From an uncultured Eubacterium sp. (GTDB lineage Bacteria; Bacillota; Clostridia; Lachnospirales; Lachnospiraceae): DNA of 25,277 nt. Below the pieces are notes generated by a model that saw only the letters and a program-made list of their open reading frames with translations, was not told the DNA's origin and made no database searches. The stretch covers positions 1 through 25,277 of the forward strand of contig CAKRFN010000027.1 of the NCBI GenBank assembly GCA_934320655.1, in the 5' to 3' direction. This document shows positions 1 to 6,926 of the stretch, one piece after another (within the stretch, counting starts at the first letter, position 1; each line of letters begins with the position of its first letter). The position numbers and the translations under genes are program-made.

Positions 1-3
1 TAT

Positions 4-194
4 TCATCTTTCGACATTCTTATATTCCTCCATGGTATCTTGTATCGTAGTATTCGATTCACTTGCCTTCACAAATTTCGATTTGTTCCATTCATTTCAT
101 GCCCATCTTCTTGCCCTTCGGACAAGAAGCATCCCTCGCCTTCAGCTCGGTCAATTTCAATTTGTTCTTTTCCTAAATAAATACCTGCTTTCAT
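4..194 (-). pseudogene. Remnant of a zinc alcohol dehydrogenase 5' end joined to an unknown 3' remnant
   Basis: A GGAGG-type ribosome site at about 199-204 precedes an ATG at 194 that opens with MKAGIYLGKEQIEI. From memory this is how zinc-dependent medium-chain alcohol dehydrogenases of Clostridia begin (MKAxIYLGKENIEIRE). After about 14 residues the similarity is lost and the frame stops at 69 after 41 residues, far short of the usual 340 or so. A second frame (4-96) reads a protein-like tail with KFVKASES and ends in EEYKNVER before a stop; I do not recognise it. The picture is two gene ends brought together by deletion. It could also be chance similarity over a short stretch, so confidence is modest. 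Confidence 0.4.
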
Positions 195-238
195 GGTTCC
201 TCCACGCCAGAAGCCACCTGCAACGCACATTTAGCATT

Positions 239-1531
239 TCAAATGCAAAACACACTATATAATGGCACTGACTTTATCCCATTTACCATTCCAAAATTTC
301 TTGCTGAAATCCGGATTGCATAAACCGGAGCATATTTTTCCATATAAACCATCATACTTTTAGCTTTCACATGATTTCCGGCTTTACATTCCACCGGAAT
401 TACATGACTATCTTTTTGTATCAGAAAATCTACTTCTGCAGTATTATCTGATTCCCAATAATGAAGATCATAGCCCTTCGTTTTCAATGCAACTGCAACA
501 TAGTTCTCTGTCAGTATCCCTCGAAAATGCTCTGTTTCCTTACTCTGTAGCGCCTCCAGAGTCATTCCCAGTCTAGCGGACATAATACCCATATCACTAT
601 AATATAATTTGAATGCACTCACATCCTGATATGCTGCAACCGGATAAAATCCCTGACTACATTTCATACACTTATTCACAATTCCGGCCCGAATCAACCA
701 GTCGATTGCATCTCCATATTGAGATGCCCGTGCACCTGATTTTATCAACTTATACTGAAATTTTTTGGCATCCTTTGCCAGCTGTGCCGGAAGGGAATCA
801 TATGCTTCAAAAATACGTATCGTATCTGACTGATTCGCATATTTGGTCATATCCGCAATATAAGAATTTAATAACATCTGCCGGATTTCTGTCTGCTCTA
901 TAGGACTATCTTTTGCAAGATCAGCCTTCACCGCTGCAGGCATACCACCCACAATACAATAATGATAAAATTCCTGCATAGCCTCCTCATGAAGTATTTC
1001 ATCCAACGGCTGATTGTTTTCATAATGTTCCCGAATGGTATCTGCAAGCATTTGTTTTCCCTTCGCCCACAATACCTCTTCCAGATCCATCGGATACATT
1101 GTCAGCATCTGAACTTTTCCTACCGGAAATGAATATTTTTCGCGGTTTACTGCCACACCAAGCAGGCTGCCTGCTGCCATTACATGATATTCCGGAGCCT
1201 CTTCTGAAAAATATTTTAACGAAGTTAAAGCTCTTTCACACATCTGAATTTCATCAAAAATAATGAGTGTACTTTCAGGTACAATCTTTGCCTGATAGTA
1301 TTTTTCTAAAACAGATATCACATGATCTGCATGAATATCTGTCTCAAAATATGTTCCAATTTTCTCGTCTGTTTCAAAATTTACATAAACCGTATTCTTA
1401 TAATTCAATGCTCCAAACTCACGCATCTCGAATGTTTTTCCAACCTGACGGGCACCATAAATAAGCAATGGCATTCTTCCGTTTAACATATTTTTCCACT
1501 CATATAACTTAGATGTTATTTTACGTTTCAT
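239..1531 (-). CDS. AAA family ATPase with DUF4143 domain
   Basis: The protein has 430 residues. A Walker A motif GARQVGKT lies at residues 26-33 and a Walker B-like LIIFDEIQ at about residue 90, followed by the AAA_14 core. The C-terminal third has the DUF4143 pattern, including the nuclease-like run AEVDFLIQ and a later PVECKAG (a PD-D/ExK-like arrangement). Such ATPases are very common in gut Clostridia and Bacteroidetes, and their role is not established; some are suggested to take part in defence or mobile-element biology. The length is normal and the frame intact. The ATG at 1531 follows an AAGG about 8 bases upstream and a GGAGG slightly further, and a good promoter lies at 1576-1604. 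The gene appears monocistronic, as degenerate sequence follows it. Confidence 0.9.
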   Translation of the reverse strand: MKRKITSKLYEWKNMLNGRMPLLIYGARQVGKTFEMREFGALNYKNTVYVNFETDEKIGTYFETDIHADHVISVLEKYYQAKIVPESTLIIFDEIQMCERALTSLKYFSEEAPEYHVMAAGSLLGVAVNREKYSFPVGKVQMLTMYPMDLEEVLWAKGKQMLADTIREHYENNQPLDEILHEEAMQEFYHYCIVGGMPAAVKADLAKDSPIEQTEIRQMLLNSYIADMTKYANQSDTIRIFEAYDSLPAQLAKDAKKFQYKLIKSGARASQYGDAIDWLIRAGIVNKCMKCSQGFYPVAAYQDVSAFKLYYSDMGIMSARLGMTLEALQSKETEHFRGILTENYVAVALKTKGYDLHYWESDNTAEVDFLIQKDSHVIPVECKAGNHVKAKSMMVYMEKYAPVYAIRISARNFGMVNGIKSVPLYSVFCI

Positions 1532-1575
1532 ATCTATGCCTTCTTCCTCCGAAATGTTCCGATGCGTTTTAATGT

Positions 1576-1604
1576 ATTATATTACATTTTTTCATACGAA
1601 TCAA
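1576..1604 (-). promoter_or_regulatory. Promoter of the AAA/DUF4143 ATPase gene
   Basis: On the minus strand a TTGATT -35 box (1599-1604) is separated by 17 bases from a TATAAT -10 box (1576-1581), about 45 bases upstream of the ATG at 1531. Box match and spacing fit a sigma-A promoter. Confidence 0.75.
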
Positions 1605-1771
1605 TGTGTTCTTTTACATTTCTAGTTTTCTCATCCATCTGTACCAACCCGTGAAAGTATATCCTGCCCGCAGGATTCTCCGCCTGCGGCGGGACGCTTC
1701 TACGACATACTTCTTATCCGCCGCAATGCGATCCTCGCAGAGCGTTTTGTGTGATAGAAAATTCCTATCAC
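1605..1771. other. Non-coding stretch with hairpins
   Basis: No convincing gene lies between 1532 and 1888. The stretch holds a GC-rich dyad around 1665-1690 (CCGCAGG / CCTGCGG) and a perfect 7-bp dyad GTGATAG / CTATCAC at 1751-1771. The 64-residue plus-strand reading frame here has no ribosome site or recognisable motif and is treated as chance. Confidence 0.5.
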
Positions 1772-1816
1772 ATAAAAAGACCCTGATTTCCAGTCGTTAA
1801 ACCGGAAATCAAAGTC
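1772..1816 (-). terminator. Rho-independent terminator after the methyltransferase gene
   Basis: Read on the minus strand, a stem with TGATTTCC pairing to GGAAATCA (1784-1811), extended by GAC/GTC at 1779-1816, is followed at once by a T-rich run (complement of 1772-1780). It sits about 70 bases beyond the stop of the gene ending at 1889. Confidence 0.65.
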
Positions 1817-1888
1817 CTCAAACGAAATATTTTCGTATCTTTTTTATTCTAAAAAATTGTTCTATCCTTCCTATAAACCGGAAATTGG

Positions 1889-2500
1889 CTATTTCGTTGC
1901 AACAATACTTATCCAATGATTTTTTGTATTTGAATACGTTTTTATCTCTGTAAAACCTGCTTCTTTCAAAGCAGCAATGAGTTGATCAGAGGTGTAAATC
2001 TTCATACCATCAATCAACTTTGTCCATTTTTCATCTGCGGCATTCGTTCCGTCAGATTCGTTACAAATCAGGAATGTCCCTCCGTTTTTCAGAACTCGAT
2101 TTACCTCAAAAAAACATTTTTCCAATCCCGGCCAGAAGTAAACTGTCTCAAAAGCAGAAACATAATCAAAAACCGCATCAGGAAAAGGGATAGCAGATAC
2201 ATCACCTTGAACCACGCAACATTTCCCTTGTTTAATGGCGGCGGCGTTCAGCTTTTGAGATTCTGCCACACTGACCTCCGAATAATCCATTCCTGTCACA
2301 TGACCATTTCCGCATTTGCCCAACCAGGCTACAATATTTGCACCGCCTCCGCAACCAACATCCAGTACCGCAGCGTCCGGATTCACTGAGATATTTGAGA
2401 ATCCCCATTGTGATAACTTGGCGTGACCGATGTTCATCATCTTCGTCATCAATTTTCCGCCGAAGCCTTGTGGCTGACGAGTATTTTCAAAGAAGTTCAT
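1889..2500 (-). CDS. Class I SAM-dependent methyltransferase
   Basis: The protein has 203 residues with a Methyltransf_11/25-type Rossmann core. Motif I is VLDVGCGGGANI at about residues 45-56, an acidic residue follows beta-2 in GMDYSE, and VQGDVSAIPFPDAVFD forms the motif II/III region. The substrate cannot be told: this group includes ubiquinone/menaquinone-type and small-molecule methyltransferases. The opening FFENTRQPQGFGGKLM is familiar from many stand-alone Firmicutes methyltransferases. The start is supported by a GAGGAGG about 9 bases upstream of the ATG. The gene is alone, followed by the terminator at 1772-1816. Confidence 0.88.
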   Translation of the reverse strand: MNFFENTRQPQGFGGKLMTKMMNIGHAKLSQWGFSNISVNPDAAVLDVGCGGGANIVAWLGKCGNGHVTGMDYSEVSVAESQKLNAAAIKQGKCCVVQGDVSAIPFPDAVFDYVSAFETVYFWPGLEKCFFEVNRVLKNGGTFLICNESDGTNAADEKWTKLIDGMKIYTSDQLIAALKEAGFTEIKTYSNTKNHWISIVATK

Positions 2501-2558
2501 CGCATATTCCTCCTCTTTAAATTCCGATTTTTAATTATGAGCCGTTTTACACTTTCCC

Positions 2559-2587
2559 TTGCATCAACTCATAAGATATGTTATATT
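2559..2587 (+). promoter_or_regulatory. Promoter of the small plus-strand RNA of the toxin locus
   Basis: TTGCAT (2559-2564), a 17-base spacer and TATATT (2582-2587) predict a transcript starting near 2594. No protein with a ribosome site follows, and the transcript would end at the hairpin at 2655-2683. Confidence 0.65.
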
Positions 2588-2593
2588 ATGCAT

Positions 2594-2694
2594 AGAAAGA
2601 AGGAAAGCCAGAGAAGCGGCTTACCCGAATGAATTAAATAACTGTTTTATCAACAGCCGTCATTATTCGCAGTAATGGCGGCTATTTTCGTTTT
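2594..2694 (+). ncRNA. Candidate antitoxin RNA (type I toxin-antitoxin)
   Basis: The predicted transcript is about 100 nt, from the promoter at 2559-2587 to the hairpin and T-rich tail ending near 2694. Its first 30 bases (2602-2626, GGAAAGCCAGAGA then GCGGCTTACCC) closely match the start of the opposing toxin mRNA. Its 3' end overlaps, antisense, the end of the toxin gene and its 3' flank. Convergent transcripts with shared 5' elements and overlapping 3' ends recall the par/Fst type I systems. In par the repeats make the two RNAs complementary, while here both RNAs carry the same sense, so any regulation must differ in detail. No experiment supports the RNA; it is inferred from promoter and terminator. 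Confidence 0.55.
2655..2694 (+). terminator. Terminator of the small plus-strand RNA
   Basis: An 11-bp stem with one G-T pair, AGCCGTCATTA pairing with TAATGGCGGCT (2655-2683), is followed on the plus strand by ATTTTCGTTTT. On the minus strand the same stem lies right after the toxin stop codon, but the T-run there is poor, so its use in that direction is uncertain. Confidence 0.7.
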
Positions 2695-2777
2695 CCCTTG
2701 AAAATCGTGTAGCACAATCCAACAAGGGCACAAATGAATATTCCAATCTGAATTGAGTCAGAGTATGTAACATACAT
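2682..2777 (-). CDS. Small holin-like toxin peptide (31 aa)
   Basis: The peptide begins MYVTYSDSIQIGIF and ends YTIFKGKRK. It is one hydrophobic segment (about residues 9-26) followed by a basic tail, the build of membrane-acting type I toxins. From memory it closely resembles short Lachnospiraceae peptides annotated as putative holin-like toxins. The ATG at 2777 follows a GGTGGGG ribosome site, which lies inside a small predicted hairpin (GCCC / GGGC), so translation may be repressed by structure. An in-frame ATG at 2849 would give 55 residues, but it coincides with the predicted transcription start and lacks a ribosome site. The mRNA leader can also fold into a long stem (GGCTTACCCTC with GAGGGTTGCTAAGCC). 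Its antisense partner is the RNA at 2594-2694. Confidence 0.75.
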   Translation of the reverse strand: MYVTYSDSIQIGIFICALVGLCYTIFKGKRK

Positions 2778-2855
2778 TGGCAACGCCCCACCAGGGCTTA
2801 GCAACCCTCCGAAAAAGAGGGTAAGCCGCCCGACTCTCTGGTTTCCCATGTGCGA

Positions 2856-2884
2856 AGTATATCATAACTTATCAAATCAAACAA
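2856..2884 (-). promoter_or_regulatory. Promoter of the toxin mRNA
   Basis: On the minus strand TTGTTT (2879-2884), 17 bases and TATACT (2856-2861) predict a start near 2849, giving a leader of about 70 bases before the toxin ATG. Confidence 0.7.
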
Positions 2885-2887
2885 CGG

Positions 2888-2936
2888 AAAATCGACAAAA
2901 TCCCCTTAGATTACTCTAAGAGGATTTGCTGATTTT
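2888..2936. terminator. Terminator hairpin downstream of the leucine-rich-repeat gene
   Basis: A long interrupted stem, AAAATC .. CAAAATCC .. CTTAG pairing with CTAAG .. GGATTTG .. GATTTT, lies about 75 bases beyond the stop at 3010. It would separate the surface-protein transcript from the toxin promoter. Confidence 0.6.
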
Positions 2937-3009
2937 GAAGTATTTTTCTATAAAAGTGTGTCAGTGTTTTGTTTCATATCTATAGAAATATTAGGGAATC
3001 CCTATAAAT

Positions 3010-3945
3010 CTATTTCACTCTCTTAAATGTCACGGTTTTAGCAACACCGGATCTTTTTATTAGACTCACAATTCTTTTATAATTTTCAGCAGATGCTTTG
3101 ATCTTAAACACAGCCTTTTTATTGATTCCCTTAAATGCATTTTTACCTATAGAAGTGATATTTCCCTGAATGGAAATTGTCTTCAAATTCTTTGCACCCT
3201 TAAATGCGCTTTTACCTATTTTCTTTACAGTCGAAGGTAATGTTACAGAACAGATCGCTGTTGATCCGGCACTATTATCAAGCGCGTTGTCACCAACCGC
3301 TGTCACCGTATAATTTTTTCCACCTATCTCTACATTTTTCAAAACATAGGCATCAAATTTTCCATCTTTTGCATCGCGATTCCAGATTGTAAATACAGAC
3401 ACCGTCTTCTTATCGTCATTTAACGAGAATGTCTGATAATCAGTATCCCCCCAATCTGTTACACGATAATTTGATCGCACTAATTTTAATGCAAACTCAC
3501 CGGTTGGATTTCCAGCATCATCCAAAGGTCCTATTCCAACCCATGAATAAACATACTTTCCAAAAGCATCTACAGGTATAGTTCCATCAAAAACCTTTGC
3601 CTTTCTATCTTCTATCGCTTTTTCTGCATCACTGCACTCAGAATAAAATATTATTGGATATCCCGCCTCTGACAAATTATCGTCCGAAATAAATGCCCAT
3701 TCTGTTCCAAAATCCAACATCTTATCACTAGCATCCACCGCATCCGTATATCGGTAAACACCATCCCCCGTACTTAATTCATAAAAGCCATCCGGATCCG
3801 CCAGTGACGGATCTTTAAATGCGATTGCATCAGATGTGATCTCAGTTTCTGCTGCATAAACAGCATTCGTGTCACACCCTCCAAACGGCACATTTGTTAC
3901 TACCATCATCAATGCAAGCAACCCTGTTAATAATCTTTTTTTCAT
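3010..3945 (-). CDS. Secreted BspA-like leucine-rich-repeat (LRR_5) protein
   Basis: The protein has 311 residues. Residues 1-31 form a signal peptide (KKR, a hydrophobic core, cleavage likely after VYA), so it is exported. Residues 40-200 are an unrecognised region rich in acidic and aromatic residues. From about residue 205 there are two or three LRR_5/BspA repeats with the patterns ITSIGKNAFKG and VKKIGKSAFKGAKNLKTI. LRR_5 proteins of gut Clostridia are surface or secreted and are usually taken to mediate binding; the ligand is unknown. No sortase motif or choline-binding repeats are visible, so the protein may be released or be the short form of a larger family. A GGAGGAGG ribosome site supports the ATG. 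The gene is divergent from the HTH gene at 4076 across an AT-rich region with a dyad. Confidence 0.85.
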   Translation of the reverse strand: MKKRLLTGLLALMMVVTNVPFGGCDTNAVYAAETEITSDAIAFKDPSLADPDGFYELSTGDGVYRYTDAVDASDKMLDFGTEWAFISDDNLSEAGYPIIFYSECSDAEKAIEDRKAKVFDGTIPVDAFGKYVYSWVGIGPLDDAGNPTGEFALKLVRSNYRVTDWGDTDYQTFSLNDDKKTVSVFTIWNRDAKDGKFDAYVLKNVEIGGKNYTVTAVGDNALDNSAGSTAICSVTLPSTVKKIGKSAFKGAKNLKTISIQGNITSIGKNAFKGINKKAVFKIKASAENYKRIVSLIKRSGVAKTVTFKRVK

Positions 3946-3986
3946 TCTTAAAATACCTCCTCCATATTGTGAATATTATTACTTCG

Positions 3987-4010
3987 ATATGTTTATTATA
4001 TTAAACATAT
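3987..4010. promoter_or_regulatory. Dyad in the divergent promoter region
   Basis: ATATGTTTA and TAAACATAT form a perfect 9-bp inverted repeat with a 6-base centre, midway between the surface-protein and HTH genes. It could be the operator of the small HTH protein, but no data link them. In such AT-rich sequence a chance palindrome is possible. Confidence 0.4.
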
Positions 4011-4075
4011 TTATTATATACAATCTGTTCAAATAATGCAATACCCTCTATTATTTTTTCAAGGAGACTCTGCTT

Positions 4076-4285
4076 ATGATTGACTACAAACCCTTTTGGG
4101 ACACACTTGAAAAATCTGATGATAACTGGTATACACTTACACATAAGCACAATATAAATTCCGCAACATTACATCGCTTAAAACATAACTTACCAATTTC
4201 CACTGTTACCATTGATTTATTTTGTAAAATTCTGCATTGTGAAGCATCTGACATTATCCGTTATATTCCAGACGAAGAACAATAA
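4076..4285 (+). CDS. Small XRE/Cro-type HTH transcriptional regulator
   Basis: This 69-residue protein is nearly all one helix-turn-helix domain of the HTH_26/Cro-C1 type: residues 20-34 (LTHKHNINSATLHRL) form the helix-turn-helix, and ITIDLFCKILHCEASDIIRYI-like sequence follows as the last helices typical of the YozG group. It should bind DNA as a dimer. An AAGGAG ribosome site lies 8-10 bases before the ATG. It is followed at once by the terminator at 4287-4321, so it is a single-gene unit. Its target is unknown; the dyad at 3987-4010 in its own upstream region is a natural candidate. Confidence 0.85.
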   Translation: MIDYKPFWDTLEKSDDNWYTLTHKHNINSATLHRLKHNLPISTVTIDLFCKILHCEASDIIRYIPDEEQ

Positions 4286-4286
4286 T

Positions 4287-4321
4287 AAAAGGACTATCCG
4301 TTATACAGATAGTCCCTTTTC
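4287..4321 (+). terminator. Terminator of the small HTH gene
   Basis: AAAAGGACTATC pairs with GATAGTCC followed by CTTTT. The stem starts two bases after the stop codon. Confidence 0.85.
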
Positions 4322-4367
4322 GTTACACATATAATCCATAATATTCACATCTGGATTCCCTTTTGTC

Positions 4368-4439
4368 TACTACACCATTTTCTCAACACATCTTGTAGTA
4401 CACCATTTACTACACCATCTTCTTAAAAAATTACACCAT
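4368..4439. repeat. Four copies of TACACCAT with inverted and direct arrangement
   Basis: TACACCAT occurs at 4371, 4399, 4411 and 4432. The first and third copies are part of an identical 11-mer TACTACACCAT (4368-4378, 4408-4418), and TACTACA (4368-4374) is inverted as TGTAGTA (4394-4400). The stretch is non-coding and lies between a plus-strand terminator and the end of the rRNA methyltransferase gene. Its function is unknown. Confidence 0.6.
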
Positions 4440-4477
4440 TTTGCGATAAATTATGATACTTGTCATATTTTCGCAAA
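4424..4477 (-). terminator. Possible terminator of the rRNA methyltransferase gene
   Basis: TTTGCGA (4440-4446) and TCGCAAA (4471-4477) form a perfect dyad around an inner ATGA/TCAT pair. On the minus strand a run of six T follows after a gap of about nine bases. The gap makes this a weak terminator. Confidence 0.35.
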
Positions 4478-4522
4478 TCACTAGATATCACACACGATCA
4501 GGCTTTTCAGCTTTTTACACTC

Positions 4523-5722
4523 TTACCTGTCACTGACAACCTGAAAAATGTAGAATTTGAGATAATAACTCTCATCTGCTGCCCACAGAATCGGATGATC
4601 CGGTGCCTGTGTGCGGAATTCCACCTGACGCAGACGCTTGTGCACGGAATTGGCTGCCTCGCGGATTGTCTTGGTAAACAGTTCCTGCGTCATAAAATGC
4701 GAGCACGAGCAGGTCGCCAGATATCCGCCGTCCCGCACGAGCTTGAGTCCCTTGCGGTTGATCTCGCGGTATCCCTTGATCGCATTTCTGGTCGCCTCTC
4801 TGGACTTGGTAAACGCCGGAGGATCGAGAATGACCACATCATAAGTCTCTCCCGCCTCTGCCAGCCGCGGCAATTCATCGAGCACATTGGCACAGCGAAA
4901 ATGCACGGTCGCATCAAGCTGATTCAGCTTCGCATTGGCATTCGCCTGACTGAGCGCATATTCCGAGATGTCCAGTCCGAGCACATCGGACGCGCCCGCG
5001 ATCCCCGCGTTGAGTGCAAATGTGCCCATGTGCGTAAAGCAGTCCAATACCTTTTTCCCTTTGCAGATCCGCTGCATCGCCAGACGGTTGTACTTCTGGT
5101 CGAGGAAAAATCCGGTTTTCTGACCATTGACCACATCTACGAGATAATGCACACCATTTTCAACGATCTCTATATTTGTATCGAACGGCTCGCCGATAAA
5201 ATCCTTGACTTTGGGCAAGCCCTCTTTTTTGCGTTCGTTGGCATCGCTGCGCTCATAGACGCCGCGCACATGGATGCCGTCCGCCTCAAGTGCCTCACAC
5301 AGCAACCGTACAATCGTCAGCTTAAACGGCTCCATGCCGAACGCAAGACACTGAACGACCAGTACATCCTCATATTTATCTACGACAAAACCCGGCAAAA
5401 AGTCTGCCTCGCCAAAGATCACACGACAGGAGGAAATGTCCACCGTCGTCTTGCGGTATTCCCATGCCCGCTGCACACGCATCCGCAAAAATTCCTCGTC
5501 GATCTCCTGATCCACATGGCGCGTCATCAGCCGGATGCGGATCTTGGAATTTGTGTTGATAAATCCCCGTCCGAGCGGATAGCCGTCAAAATCATGCACA
5601 ATCACAATCCCGCCGTTTTCAAACGAGCCCATGATCGTATCGATCTCATTATCAAAGATCCATAAGCCTCCAGCTTTGATCGTTCTGCCTTCGCCTTTTT
5701 TTAATGTTACAATCGCTCCCAT
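4523..5722 (-). CDS. rlmI: RlmI-like 23S rRNA (cytosine-5) methyltransferase
   Basis: The protein has 399 residues, the length of E. coli RlmI, which makes m5C1962 in 23S rRNA. An N-terminal PUA domain (about residues 3-75, starting VTLKKGEGRTIKAG and including WIFDNEI) is followed by a middle EEhEE-type region with the RlmI-family motif GQKTGFFLDQ, and then a Rossmann methyltransferase with motif I VLDCFTHMGTFALNAG. Motif IV is DPPAFTKS and motif VI is ATCSCSHFM, containing the candidate catalytic cysteines. The exact target base is inferred from family membership. The start has AAGGA about 8 bases upstream. A second gene of signalling function follows upstream on the same strand without clear operon linkage. 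Confidence 0.88.
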   Translation of the reverse strand: MGAIVTLKKGEGRTIKAGGLWIFDNEIDTIMGSFENGGIVIVHDFDGYPLGRGFINTNSKIRIRLMTRHVDQEIDEEFLRMRVQRAWEYRKTTVDISSCRVIFGEADFLPGFVVDKYEDVLVVQCLAFGMEPFKLTIVRLLCEALEADGIHVRGVYERSDANERKKEGLPKVKDFIGEPFDTNIEIVENGVHYLVDVVNGQKTGFFLDQKYNRLAMQRICKGKKVLDCFTHMGTFALNAGIAGASDVLGLDISEYALSQANANAKLNQLDATVHFRCANVLDELPRLAEAGETYDVVILDPPAFTKSREATRNAIKGYREINRKGLKLVRDGGYLATCSCSHFMTQELFTKTIREAANSVHKRLRQVEFRTQAPDHPILWAADESYYLKFYIFQVVSDR

Positions 5723-5764
5723 TTGCTGTTCCTTATATTATATATATTGCAGATACAAGCCGTA

Positions 5765-6883
5765 TTAGCTGGCTGTATCCGCTACATCAGATGCATCTGC
5801 CGACTCATCCGCCAGTTTTTCAAACTCTTTGCGGACATGCTTAAAGCACTCAAGCAGCTTCGGTGAAAACACGCCGCACTCGCCGGATATGATCATCTGG
5901 AATGCTTTTTCCTTTGAAAAGGCACTCTTATACACACGCGCATTGACGAGCGCGTCATATACATCTGCGACTGACACGATCTGTGCCGACACCGGAATCT
6001 CCTCTCCCTTCAGCCCATCTGGATAGCCTTTGCCATCGTAGCGCTCATGATGGTGGCGGCAGATCTCGTAGCTCGCCTTTCCGTATTCTTCGTCCCAGAC
6101 GTTTTTAATATTCATAAGAATATCGCCGCCCTTGGTCGTATGCGTCTTCATACATTCAAATTCTTCTTTTGTCAGTCGCCCCGGTTTCAACAGAATCGAA
6201 TCAGGCACAGCGATCTTACCGATATCATGCAGTGCGCTTGCAGCTACAATTACATCAATCTTTTCCTGCGTCAGCCCATACTCGGGATACCTCTTCATCA
6301 ATTCCTCTGCCAGAATGCGGGTATAACCCTTGACACGCTTGACATGCTCTCCGCTCTCCAGATTCCGGTACTCAACGACTGTACCGAGAATATCGATGAC
6401 GTTCGCACGGCTCTGCCGCAGTTGTTTTGCCTGCGTCTGTAGCAACTGATACTGCTTGGTCAACGTTCTCGTCTGTTCCTCGACCTTCTGCTCCAACTGG
6501 TTCTGATACTGATACAAAGAAATCACGTTTTTCACACGACGCTTGACCAGTCTCGCATCAAACGGGCGGTGAATAAAATCCGACACACCCAGCTCAAAGC
6601 AACGGCTCTCTGTCTGGCTCGTGTTGTCACTGCTGATGATCATAATCGCCAGATGCTTGCCCCACGACTGTCTGCTCACGACCTCTAATACTTCAAAACC
6701 GTCCATCTCCGGCATAAACAGATCCAGTAGCATAAGCGCAATCTCGTTTCTCTGCTGTGCCAAAATCTCCAGCGCCTGCTTGCCGTTTTCCGCCATCACG
6801 ATCTCATACTCATCCTTTAGTATCTCTGCCAGTATCTCACGATTAAGCTCTACATCATCCACGATAAGTATCTTTGTCCGCAT
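5765..6883 (-). CDS. Response regulator with HD-GYP domain (probable c-di-GMP phosphodiesterase)
   Basis: The protein has 372 residues. A receiver domain (1-120) has acidic D9/D10 and the phospho-acceptor D54 in MLLDLF. The residue usually lysine in the KPF motif is arginine here (HRPF, R106). A coiled coil spans about 125-160. The HD-GYP domain (about 160-350) has HD at 219-220 in ALHDIGKIAVPD and an intact GYP at 286-288 within HHERYDGKGYPDG, the features of active RpfG-type phosphodiesterases that break down cyclic di-GMP. Phosphorylation should control the output. It follows the Hpt gene by about 40 bases, so the two are likely co-transcribed and joined in one phosphorelay; no kinase is in the window. 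GGAG precedes the ATG. Confidence 0.92.
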   Translation of the reverse strand: MRTKILIVDDVELNREILAEILKDEYEIVMAENGKQALEILAQQRNEIALMLLDLFMPEMDGFEVLEVVSRQSWGKHLAIMIISSDNTSQTESRCFELGVSDFIHRPFDARLVKRRVKNVISLYQYQNQLEQKVEEQTRTLTKQYQLLQTQAKQLRQSRANVIDILGTVVEYRNLESGEHVKRVKGYTRILAEELMKRYPEYGLTQEKIDVIVAASALHDIGKIAVPDSILLKPGRLTKEEFECMKTHTTKGGDILMNIKNVWDEEYGKASYEICRHHHERYDGKGYPDGLKGEEIPVSAQIVSVADVYDALVNARVYKSAFSKEKAFQMIISGECGVFSPKLLECFKHVRKEFEKLADESADASDVADTAS

Positions 6884-6926
6884 AGTTTTCTCCTCTAGTT
6901 CAATCTGTCACCGTCGGCGGTGCGCA

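Larger units (their letters stand above)
2602..2848. repeat. Imperfect inverted repeats bounding the toxin locus
   Basis: The left arm is 2602-2626 and the right arm about 2820-2848. Read inward, both have GGAAAGCCAGAGA or GGGAAACCAGAGA followed by GCGGCTTACCC; the right arm has a few extra bases in the middle. The arms enclose about 247 bp containing the peptide gene. They may be the 5' ends of two opposing RNAs, or the ends of a small mobile element. Confidence 0.7.

Noticed and set aside
2423..2632. A 69-residue plus-strand frame across the start of the methyltransferase gene
   Set aside because: It is antisense to the coding start and runs through the small RNA promoter; it has no ribosome site.
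4460..5665. A 401-residue plus-strand reading frame
   Set aside because: It is the antisense shadow of the rlmI-like gene, which has clear PUA and methyltransferase motifs; the plus frame has no ribosome site or motif.
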